Below the pieces are notes generated by a model. It was not told the origin of the DNA, ran no database searches, and saw only the letters and a list, made by a program, of their open reading frames with translations. DNA of 64,000 bases, from contig CAXTUB010000013.1 of assembly GCA_964247385.1 (NCBI GenBank), forward strand, positions 18,689 through 82,688, written 5' to 3'. Shown in pieces: positions 8,238 to 15,491 of this stretch. A program made the translations under genes and the position numbers. This DNA is from TMP-86 sp964247385 (lineage in GTDB: Bacteria; Pseudomonadota; Gammaproteobacteria; Steroidobacterales; Steroidobacteraceae). Every line of letters starts with the position of its first letter. The first letter of the stretch is position 1.

Positions 8238-8678
8238 ATGGATGTAGACAAGCAAGGTTCCTCTTGTGCCGCCGGGGAGCCCGAGCCAGGCGCAAGTGTC
8301 TCGTTCCCCGTGATTCGAGAAGCTGTCACCGTCCACAAGACGGTTGCCGACAACGGCGGCTTGCGGCTTCGAAAGATCGTGCACGAAGACGCGGTGCTGG
8401 TTGATGAGGAGTTGAATGCGCATTCTGTCTCCATTCGGCGCGTGCCCATTGGGCGCGAAGTCGAGGGGCCGGTGGAGGTGCGGTATGAGAATAACGCGAC
8501 GATCTTTCCGGTGGTTGAAGAACGTCTCGTGATCAAGCGGCAGCTCGTGCTCGTGGAAGAGCTTCATTTGGAACGCACGAGTCACACGTACCGCAGACCT
8601 CAAACGGTTACGGTTCGACGGGAAGAAATGATCATCGAGCGGCAAGACCCGGGCTCGGATACCTGGCGAGCCATTTAG
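8238..8678 (+). CDS. DUF2382 (YsnF/AvaK) domain protein
   Basis: 146 residues covering one DUF2382 domain. The signature pattern of alternating charged strands is clear: an IREAVTVHK strand, LRLRKIVHEDAVLVDE, SVSIRRVPIGREV, then VVEERLVIKRQLVLVEEL and RPQTVTVRREEMIIER at the end. Proteins with this domain are stress-associated in Firmicutes, Cyanobacteria and Proteobacteria, with no established biochemical activity. It is followed after about 55 bp by a second, longer DUF2382 gene. No convincing ribosome binding site precedes ATG 8238; it is the only ATG near the domain start. Confidence 0.8.
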   Translation: MDVDKQGSSCAAGEPEPGASVSFPVIREAVTVHKTVADNGGLRLRKIVHEDAVLVDEELNAHSVSIRRVPIGREVEGPVEVRYENNATIFPVVEERLVIKRQLVLVEELHLERTSHTYRRPQTVTVRREEMIIERQDPGSDTWRAI

Positions 8679-8734
8679 GCGAGTTTTCGGAAGGCTATGG
8701 AGGGCCATTATTATTTCTCAATAGAGGACATGGT

Positions 8735-9562
8735 ATGCAAACGGTTTTAGCGACATTCGACGATCGGAAGCTTGCGCAGGATGCGATCGATGAGCTGGTG
8801 AGTGCAGGGTTTCCTCGCTCTAACGTGCATTTGGAAAGCGGATCGGAAGATATAGACTCCGGCGGTGCCGCTCGGAGCAAGGGGCTGATGGCGAGCGTGG
8901 GCCACTTTTTTGACAGGATTTTTGAATCACGGGACGAGGCGAGCGCGGGCAACTATGCAGAGGCGGTCCGCCGTGGCAGCACGGTGGTCGTTGTGGACAC
9001 CGAAACGGACGAAGATCTAGAGCGAGCGCAGGCCTTGATGCAAAGGTTTGGCACGGTCAACTTGGATGACCGCGCTGAGCAATGGAGAAGCCGCGGGTGG
9101 AACGGGTTTGACCCGGATTCGTCGCTCATGGACGAAGACGAGCTTGCATTCGAGCGCGATTCTTTGCCGGTGATTCAGGAGGAGTTGGTCGTCGGGAAGC
9201 GCGAAGTGGATGTGGGCGGACTTAGAGTAGTCAAACGAGTCACGGAGACTCCAGTTTCGGAAATCGTGAACTTACGTCAGGAACGTGCGACGGTGCAGCG
9301 CACTCCCGCGAATCGCCAGGCGACTGAAGCGGACTTTCAGAATTTCAGAGAGGGCACTTTCGAGGTTCGCGAGACTGCTGAAGAAGCAGTGGTTGGTAAG
9401 ACGGCGCGGGTCGTCGAAGAAGTATCCATCGGACGCGAAGTCACCAATCGCGCTGAAACCATCGCGGATTCGGTGCGCCGCACTGACGTTGACGTCGAAC
9501 GGGTCGCCGGCGAGGGCGGGACTCAATCGTCGATCACTAATCCTGATCGCAGAAACTCATGA
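8735..9562 (+). CDS. General stress 17M-like plus DUF2382 protein
   Basis: 275 residues in two parts. Residues 1-120 (MQTVLATFDDRKLAQDAIDEL, then GSTVVVVDTETDEDLERAQALM) match the YflT/general stress protein 17M-type domain. Residues 145-265 form a DUF2382 domain (PVIQEELVVGKREVDVGGLRVVKR, then ARVVEEVSIGREV). The combination is common among stress-induced proteins. It is second in a DUF2382 pair and is followed by a strong hairpin at 9605. A scaffold or envelope-stress role is possible; no catalytic residues are visible. Confidence 0.8.
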   Translation: MQTVLATFDDRKLAQDAIDELVSAGFPRSNVHLESGSEDIDSGGAARSKGLMASVGHFFDRIFESRDEASAGNYAEAVRRGSTVVVVDTETDEDLERAQALMQRFGTVNLDDRAEQWRSRGWNGFDPDSSLMDEDELAFERDSLPVIQEELVVGKREVDVGGLRVVKRVTETPVSEIVNLRQERATVQRTPANRQATEADFQNFREGTFEVRETAEEAVVGKTARVVEEVSIGREVTNRAETIADSVRRTDVDVERVAGEGGTQSSITNPDRRNS

Positions 9563-9604
9563 CTTCGAAGTCGACTGTTTGAAGACGGCTAACTGAGCCG
9601 CAAA

Positions 9605-9624
9605 GGCCCGCCGAAAGGCGGGCC
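9605..9624 (+). terminator. Hairpin terminator after DUF2382 pair
   Basis: GGCCCGCC-GAAA-GGCGGGCC is a perfect 8-bp stem with a GNRA tetraloop, about 40 bp after the stop at 9562. The following T-run is poor (GTGCTT). It is likely an intrinsic terminator or 3' stabilising hairpin for the DUF2382 genes. It also faces the convergent DUF1993 gene. Confidence 0.65.
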
Positions 9625-9730
9625 GTGCTTCACCGCGTGCGACCTACGCGAATTCGCCAAGGCAGTGATTGTGGTCATGGTTTTTAGTTACGCGTGAGCA
9701 ATGTCGCTCGACCAGCGCGCGCTCGATCTG

Positions 9731-10240
9731 TCAGACATCTCCTAGATAATCCGCTTTCCCGAGTTCCACTCCGTTGTGGCGAAGCAAGGCATAGGTCATC
9801 GAACAATGAAAGTGCACGTTGGGAAGCACGAAGCGCATGACGTAACTCAAACCATCGTCAAATCGGAGTTCGCGCACCGGTGTCTTGATGATGACCTCTC
9901 GCGTTTCGGCACCCGTAAACTTGGATCGGTCCATACCATTCAAATAATCGAGAGTCATCTGCACGCGCTGAATGAGCTGTGCGATTGTCGTTTCGTCATC
10001 TTCGAATTTTGGGGCTTCAGTCATGCTCAGACGAGCCGCGCCAAATTTCGAGATGTCGCAAGCGATGCGTACCTGGCCTGCCAAAGGAATCATGTCGGGG
10101 AATAGCCGGGTTTGAGCCAACACGGAAGGGTCGAATTTCTTAGCCGCCGCGTAGGTCTCGCCTTTGGTCAAAATATGTTTCAGGCTCTGCAGCGCACTTT
10201 TCGTTGCCGCGACCGAAATATCGTAAATCTCAATGGCCAC
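9731..10240 (-). CDS. DUF1993 domain protein
   Basis: 169 residues with the features of DUF1993: an N-terminal helix pair (YDISVAATKSALQSLKHIL), the segment TRLFPDMIPLAGQVRIACD near residues 45-63, and a C-terminal FVLPNVHFHCSMTYALLRHNGVELGKADYLG. The fold is related to DinB-type four-helix proteins; the conserved histidines (HFHCS, LLRH) may bind metal. Function is unknown. It is downstream of the PNPOx-like gene on the same strand after about 55 bp, so the two may share a transcript. Confidence 0.8.
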   Translation of the reverse strand: MAIEIYDISVAATKSALQSLKHILTKGETYAAAKKFDPSVLAQTRLFPDMIPLAGQVRIACDISKFGAARLSMTEAPKFEDDETTIAQLIQRVQMTLDYLNGMDRSKFTGAETREVIIKTPVRELRFDDGLSYVMRFVLPNVHFHCSMTYALLRHNGVELGKADYLGDV

Positions 10241-10296
10241 TGCATTCCCCCGTCTGTCGATTCCACGACACGATGCGCGCGCGGCGCTTCACGAAC

Positions 10297-10782
10297 TTAT
10301 CGCAACGAAACGTTTGCGACCTTGTCTTTGGCATCCTGCTTGGGGTCGGCGCCGAGCAGCAATTTGATACCGGCCAACATCGAAGATTCGTTCTGCCATA
10401 TCTCAGCGCGTTGTGCATCGAGCCGCAGAAGAACCAATTTCGGATCGTCCTTGCCGCCCTCGAACCACGCGGCAACATATTTGTTCCACAGACGATCCAC
10501 CGTTGCACGATCTTTATGAACACTCAACGAGCCGTGCACGGTCGCGAACAAATCATGGCCTTTCGATGTGAATGTGGCGATCGCGCGGCTTGCCGCTCCA
10601 ACCTTGTGCACGAGTGCGTTGTCCGTAGAAGTGAAAAACCAGATGGGAGAGCGATCGTTTTCCACTTGAGCCGTCATTGGCCGCGTATGTCCGTCTTCCA
10701 CCCCATCGAGCCCCAGCATCATCGTCCGATCCGACGTAAGCGCTTTCCAAAATTGAGTTTCAAGTTCTTGCGGTGTGGGCAT
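10297..10782 (-). CDS. Pyridoxamine 5'-phosphate oxidase-like general stress protein
   Basis: 161 residues of the split-barrel flavin-binding type, of the general stress protein 26 subgroup. Visible features are TRPMTAQVENDRSPIWFFTSTDNALV (about 33-58), an ATFTSKGHDLFATVHGSLSVHKD strand region and the terminal YVAAWFEGGKDDPKLVLLRLD, with WFEGG typical of the family. Such proteins bind FMN, F420 or haem-like cofactors in stress responses; the cofactor here is not determinable. A good AAGGAGG precedes the ATG. Its neighbour is a DUF1993 gene on the same strand. Confidence 0.8.
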   Translation of the reverse strand: MPTPQELETQFWKALTSDRTMMLGLDGVEDGHTRPMTAQVENDRSPIWFFTSTDNALVHKVGAASRAIATFTSKGHDLFATVHGSLSVHKDRATVDRLWNKYVAAWFEGGKDDPKLVLLRLDAQRAEIWQNESSMLAGIKLLLGADPKQDAKDKVANVSLR

Positions 10783-10944
10783 GGACGTTCCTCCTTGTTA
10801 TGATGAATTGATCGCGACCGAACGCTGCACTGTAGTTGCCCAGGCAATCCCGATCTGTAAGACGAGGACGACCGTCAGGGTCGGCGATCGTCACTGCGCG
10901 CCCCGTCCGGCATTGCGGCGAGGCCGCGGCGAGAACTCCGCGCA

Positions 10945-11805
10945 TCATGCCCCCAGCGCAGCGCGCATGGCTCCGAGCTCGGCATTGGCCTCGAGCACAA
11001 TGGCGGCGCAGCGCGGCGCATCCAGCCCGAGTTGCGCAAAAGCGCGGTTGTTTTGTATATGCCAACCCAAGGCCTCAGCATCCTTCGCGTTCAGCGAGAT
11101 TTGTTTGGCACAGATGATGGCGTCCGCAATGTCCGCCGGCGCGTGTGGACGACGCGACTGATGATCTTGCTCGTCGACCGCTTCGACGATGTTGGCGGGG
11201 AAGTCCCAATTCTCCAAGAGTGATTTGCCGATTCCCGCCTGCCAACCGTCAGTGACGTCTCGAATCTGCGCCGCGGAAGTGAAGGCCTCGCCTTGCTGCG
11301 CCATGCGCGCGAAGATGTAGAGCTTGCCGATCCCATGCATGAGCCCGGCCAGGAAAGCTTGGTCCGGATTCAGACGTGAGGTGGTCGCGACCACATACGC
11401 CACGGCGGCGACCTGGGTGCTGATCTCCCAGAGCGCGCCGAGGTCGCTGGCGACGCTGCGAAGCGATTCCCCATGCCGCATTTGCGCGACTGCGAATGCA
11501 CAGGCCACGCTGCGCACATTCACATCGCCCAATCGGACGATTGCAGCCGGTAATTCGCCCACCGGCTGACTGGACGGATTGAAAGCCACCGAGTTCGCGC
11601 GCGCCATGATGCGCGCTGCGAGGCCGGGCTCGGCGCCGATCATTGCCGCCATTTTGTGCGCCGTGATCTGCGGATCGTTGAGCGCCCGGCACACACGCGC
11701 GAAAATATGCGGAAAACCCGGCAACTCGACCTTGCCTTCCGACAGTTCGCGCGCCAGCAGCGCGAGAAATTCAAAAGCCGCGCTGGCGGTATTCAAGCTG
11801 GACAC
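10945..11805 (-). CDS. HDOD domain protein
   Basis: 286 residues. The HDOD domain spans about residues 20-215: LPGFPHIFARVCRALND, then EPGLAARIMARANSVAF and FLAGLMHGIGKLYIFARM. As in the family, the metal-binding HD pair is not intact (MHGIG), so it is a non-catalytic signalling module. HDOD proteins regulate motility, virulence or c-di-GMP output through protein contacts. It is divergent from the DUF2934 gene. The window contains a second HDOD protein at 43 kb that is clearly different in sequence. Confidence 0.85.
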   Translation of the reverse strand: MSSLNTASAAFEFLALLARELSEGKVELPGFPHIFARVCRALNDPQITAHKMAAMIGAEPGLAARIMARANSVAFNPSSQPVGELPAAIVRLGDVNVRSVACAFAVAQMRHGESLRSVASDLGALWEISTQVAAVAYVVATTSRLNPDQAFLAGLMHGIGKLYIFARMAQQGEAFTSAAQIRDVTDGWQAGIGKSLLENWDFPANIVEAVDEQDHQSRRPHAPADIADAIICAKQISLNAKDAEALGWHIQNNRAFAQLGLDAPRCAAIVLEANAELGAMRAALGA

Positions 11806-11973
11806 TCTATTGCGCTTTCCTTCACGGCGGCATTTACTATGTGAGTGCCGCCCGAGCCGGGTGCAGTTGTTCGCATACTTTTGTTCTTGCTATCTGACAT
11901 ACGCGCGGCCGGCGCGGCGAGTATGTTGCATCTTCATCCAGGAAATTGAAAAAAGCGAGCCCAAGGAGTGTCA

Positions 11974-12285
11974 ATGAATTATCAGCCCGACCAGGAAGCC
12001 ATTCGCAAACGCGCCTATGAGCTATGGGAAATGCGCGGGCGCGCGTCCGGGCGCGAAGCGGACGACTGGGTCGAAGCCGAGCGGCAGCTGATCGCCTCGC
12101 GCGCATCCGCGACAAATCCCGACCCGGAGCCCGCTAAGGCGGTCCCGGCTGCGGGCACCTCGGCTCCGGCCGCTGCAACCGCCGCGCCGGATGGCGCCGC
12201 ACCGGTAAGCTCTGAGCAACCAACTCAACCCACGCGGCCGCGAACGAGCACCGCGGCCAAGCGGGTGGGAATGGCCAAACGCTGA
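11974..12285 (+). CDS. DUF2934 domain protein
   Basis: 103 residues from ATG 11974. AAGGAG at 11963-11968 is spaced correctly for this ATG and overlaps the alternative GTG 11968. The first 45 residues carry the DUF2934 motif (IRKRAYELWEMRGRASGREADDWVEAERQL), a short helical module found mostly as small accessory proteins. The rest is an Ala/Pro/Thr-rich tail ending in a basic AKRVGMAKR. Function is unknown. About 120 bp separate it from the topoisomerase gene, and that gap holds no convincing gene. Confidence 0.75.
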   Translation: MNYQPDQEAIRKRAYELWEMRGRASGREADDWVEAERQLIASRASATNPDPEPAKAVPAAGTSAPAAATAAPDGAAPVSSEQPTQPTRPRTSTAAKRVGMAKR

Positions 12286-12405
12286 AGACATGGGTGAGCC
12301 GAGCCTGCGGCGGATGAAGCTTGTGGGCGCGGGCGGTGCCGTTTCCTACGGTGGATCACCGGCATGGCACTGGCTTGATTTGCTTTTCTGGTTAGACAAT
12401 ACGCA

Positions 12406-13491
12406 ATGTTTGCGCAAGACTCCGCGGCCGCTGTGCCGGATTCCGTCGCCGAAGCTCAGTCAATGGCCAAGGATGCCGGCCTTATCTATGTTTCCGATTG
12501 TCAGCCCGGCATACGCCGGCTGAAATCCGGTCGAGGCTTCAAGTATGTGAGTCCCGATCACAGCGCGTTGCGCGAGGCCAAGGCGCTGGATCGCATTCGC
12601 ATGTTGGCGATTCCGCCGGCTTACCGCGATGTGTGGATTTGCGTGCAGCCCCGCGGTCATTTGCAGGCGACTGGACGCGATGCGCGCGGTCGCAAGCAAT
12701 ATCGTTATCACGCCGATTGGCGCACGCTTCGTGACGGCGCAAAATTCGAACGCATCATCGCGTTCGCGCGCGGGCTGCCGGCGCTGCGCGCCAAGCTCAA
12801 GCGTGATCTGAAGCTCGACGGCCTGCCGCGCGACAAGGTGCTCGCCGTCATCGTCAGTCTCCTCGACTCGACTCGCGCGCGCGTCGGAAACGAAGAATAT
12901 GCGCGAGACAACCACAGCTTTGGCCTGACGACGCTGCGAGCTCGTCACGCGCATTTCATCCGTGGGCGAGCCATCTTGAATTTTCGAGGCAAGGGCGGCG
13001 TGCAGCATGAGATCTCGATCGATGACCAGCACATTGCGCGCATCGTGCGGCGCTGCCAGGAGTTGCCGGGCCAGGATCTATTCCAGTACGTCGATGATGC
13101 GGGCCAGCGCTGCCCCGTCGACTCGGGTCAGGTCAACGATTATCTGCGCGCCTCGATGGGCGACGAGTTCACTGCCAAGGATTTCCGCACTTGGCATGCC
13201 ACTCTGCACGCCATCACCTTGCTTGCATGCACGCCGCTCCCGCAACCGGCGAGCGAGCGCGCCTTGAAGGGCCATATTTTGGAAGTCATTCGAGAAGTCG
13301 CAAAAAGCTTGCGCAACACACCGGCCGTGTGCCGTAAATCCTATATCGACCCCCAAGTGTTCGATCACTGGCGCGCGGGTCTGATCCATCACACGTTCAT
13401 GGACAAGCTTCGGGGGGCGCGCCCGCGCCGCGCCGAGACGATGGTGCTTGCCTTTCTGCGCAAGCAAGCGGGCAAGCGGCGCGACACATAG
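12406..13491 (+). CDS. DNA topoisomerase IB (poxvirus-like)
   Basis: 361 residues of the bacterial type IB topoisomerase family, which relaxes supercoils through a transient 3'-phosphotyrosine. Seen are the N-terminal domain (RIRMLAIPPAYRDVWICVQPRGHLQATGRDARGRKQYRYH, about 63-102) and the catalytic core with DSTRARVGNEEYARDNHSFGLTTL (about 154-177). The FRTWHAT segment (260-266) precedes the nucleophile, Tyr313, in CRKSYIDP. All residues of the active pentad appear to be present. The protein is accessory in most bacteria that have it. It is transcribed alone, as far as can be seen. Confidence 0.92.
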   Translation: MFAQDSAAAVPDSVAEAQSMAKDAGLIYVSDCQPGIRRLKSGRGFKYVSPDHSALREAKALDRIRMLAIPPAYRDVWICVQPRGHLQATGRDARGRKQYRYHADWRTLRDGAKFERIIAFARGLPALRAKLKRDLKLDGLPRDKVLAVIVSLLDSTRARVGNEEYARDNHSFGLTTLRARHAHFIRGRAILNFRGKGGVQHEISIDDQHIARIVRRCQELPGQDLFQYVDDAGQRCPVDSGQVNDYLRASMGDEFTAKDFRTWHATLHAITLLACTPLPQPASERALKGHILEVIREVAKSLRNTPAVCRKSYIDPQVFDHWRAGLIHHTFMDKLRGARPRRAETMVLAFLRKQAGKRRDT

Positions 13492-13616
13492 ACGAAAAAA
13501 TTTGAAGCGGGCATCAGGCGCCCAGGCGGCATCGCTTGAAGCGTGACGCCGGCGGGTGTCGGGCGCGTTCAAAGCGTGGCACAGTGTCGGCCGCATGAGT
13601 TGGACACCGCGCATTC

Positions 13617-15491
13617 ATGGCCCGCGAAGCTAGTTCGAGCGAGGCGCGCGGCGGGAGCGCGGAGGCCGCCGCCGCGGACCGCCCGCCGGGCGGAGTATGG
13701 CGCCAATTCAGTTCGGTGCGCCGCGCCATTGATTCATCCCCCGTGCGCCGCGCCTTGTATTGGCTCATCGCCGGCATCGTGTTCGTCGTGGTCGCTACGG
13801 CCTATGGACAGATCCGGCTGAATCGCTGGAACAAGCCCTTCTTCGATGCGTTGTCGCGCCGCGACTTGCGTGATTTCTTCTTTCAACTCGGCGTGTTTTT
13901 TCTCATCGTTGCCGTCCTGCTCATTTTTCAAGTGGCGCAAAAATGGCTGGTCGAGATGCTGAAAATTCGCTTACGCGAAGGCTTGATGCACGACCTCATT
14001 GGCGATTGGATGCTGCCACGGCGCGCCTTCTGGCTCGCAAATGCCGGCAGCATGGGCGTGAACCCGGATCAGCGCATGCACGAGGATGCGCGCAAGCTGT
14101 GCGAGCTCACCGCCGATCTGGGTGTGGGTCTGTTCCAGGCTTCGATTCTGTTCGTGACCTTCGCCGGAATCCTTTGGACGCTGTCCACTGATTTCGTGTT
14201 TCGCTTCGGCGATCAAGACTACGCGGTGCCGGGATTCATGCTGTGGGCCGCCATCGCTTACGCCATCGTGGGTTCTGTTCTGAGTTTCCTGGTGGGCCGC
14301 ACGCTGATTGCACGCAATGCCGAGCGCTATGCGCGGGAAGCAGATTTGCGATTTTCTTTGGTGCGGGTGAATGAGCATTTGGATGACATCGCGCTCGCTT
14401 CCGGCGAACAAGACGAGCGTCGTCGCATCGAGATGCACTTGCGTAACGTGCTTGCGGCCACACGTCGATTGGTGACGGGGCTGACCAATCTCACTTGGGT
14501 GACCGCGGGTTTCGGCTGGGTGACCATCGTTGCGCCTATTTTGGTGGCGGCTCCGCTGTATTTCACGGGCAAGATCTCCTTCGGAGGTCTGATGATGGCC
14601 GCGGGTGCGTTCACACAGGCGCAGTCGTCGCTCCGTTGGTTCGTGGACAATTTCAGCACCATCGCCGATTGGAGCGCGACCCTCGATCGAGTGGCGTCAT
14701 TCCGCCGCGCCCTCCTCGTGAGCGCGGAGGATGCGCCAGCGCTCGACAGCCGTATCGAGTACGTTCGCTCCACCGACGGCTCGTTCGCGCTCGATGATCT
14801 GAAAGTCGGCAACAATTCAGGTCTCGACGTGCTGCGCGAGACCCGAGTGAGAATGGCGGCGGGCGAGCGGGTGCTCGTGCAGTGCGCGCCGTTCACGAAC
14901 CGCACGCAGCTGTTTCGCGCGCTCGCGGGCCTGTGGCCCTGGGGGTACGGCCGCATCGAGCGCCCCGCGCACGAGCAGATTCTCTACTTGCCCAGCGGTA
15001 CGCCGTATTTGCCTCGCGGCACCTTGCGCGAGGTGCTTGCCTACCCTTTCAAGAGCGATGCCTACGATGCGCAAGCACTGCAACACGCCCTGACCCGCAT
15101 GGGACTTGCGCGCTTGGGCGCGCTGCTCGAGGAAACGCATCGCTGGGATCGAGAGCTGTCGCAGGATGAGCAATTGCGGCTGGTGTTCGCGCGCGCTCTG
15201 GCGCAGCGGCCCGCCTGGCTCGTGATGGACGGCACGTTCGCAACGTTCGACGACGACCTGGCGGTGCGCGTGCTCGAGATCTTTTCAAGCGATCTGGCGC
15301 AAAGCGGGCTCATTCATATTGGCACCGCAGCGCACGCCCGCGATCCGCTCTATCAACGCGTGCTGCATTTGATCAAGGCGCCCATCCCCGCACCGGGCGC
15401 AATGACTTCGGCGCTCTCCGCGCACGATACCGCGGCCGTCGAGCCGCAGCGCATCACGGCTCCGCCGGGTCCGCGAAGCTTTCGCTCATGA
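13617..15491 (+). CDS. SbmA/BacA/YddA-type ABC half-transporter with degenerate ATPase domain
   Basis: 624 residues. The ABC_membrane_2-type permease (about 45-350, five or six membrane segments, including RWFVDNFSTIADWSATLDRV before the linker) is well conserved. The nucleotide-binding half (about 390-590) still aligns, but its motifs are eroded. The Walker A position (423-430) reads CAPFTNRT, with the glycines and lysine lost. The signature is LSQDEQLR instead of LSGGEQ-R. Walker B ends in MDG (Gly539) where the catalytic Glu belongs, and the H-loop reads GTAAHARD. The frame is intact and the codons look normal, so it seems to be a maintained non-hydrolysing relative. Its stop overlaps the next gene by 4 nt (ATGA). 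Confidence 0.85.
   Translation: MAREASSSEARGGSAEAAAADRPPGGVWRQFSSVRRAIDSSPVRRALYWLIAGIVFVVVATAYGQIRLNRWNKPFFDALSRRDLRDFFFQLGVFFLIVAVLLIFQVAQKWLVEMLKIRLREGLMHDLIGDWMLPRRAFWLANAGSMGVNPDQRMHEDARKLCELTADLGVGLFQASILFVTFAGILWTLSTDFVFRFGDQDYAVPGFMLWAAIAYAIVGSVLSFLVGRTLIARNAERYAREADLRFSLVRVNEHLDDIALASGEQDERRRIEMHLRNVLAATRRLVTGLTNLTWVTAGFGWVTIVAPILVAAPLYFTGKISFGGLMMAAGAFTQAQSSLRWFVDNFSTIADWSATLDRVASFRRALLVSAEDAPALDSRIEYVRSTDGSFALDDLKVGNNSGLDVLRETRVRMAAGERVLVQCAPFTNRTQLFRALAGLWPWGYGRIERPAHEQILYLPSGTPYLPRGTLREVLAYPFKSDAYDAQALQHALTRMGLARLGALLEETHRWDRELSQDEQLRLVFARALAQRPAWLVMDGTFATFDDDLAVRVLEIFSSDLAQSGLIHIGTAAHARDPLYQRVLHLIKAPIPAPGAMTSALSAHDTAAVEPQRITAPPGPRSFRS

Noticed and set aside
12290..12523. Small open frame between DUF2934 and topoisomerase genes
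   Set aside because: Overlaps the topoisomerase start in another frame; no ribosome binding site and no domain-like sequence.
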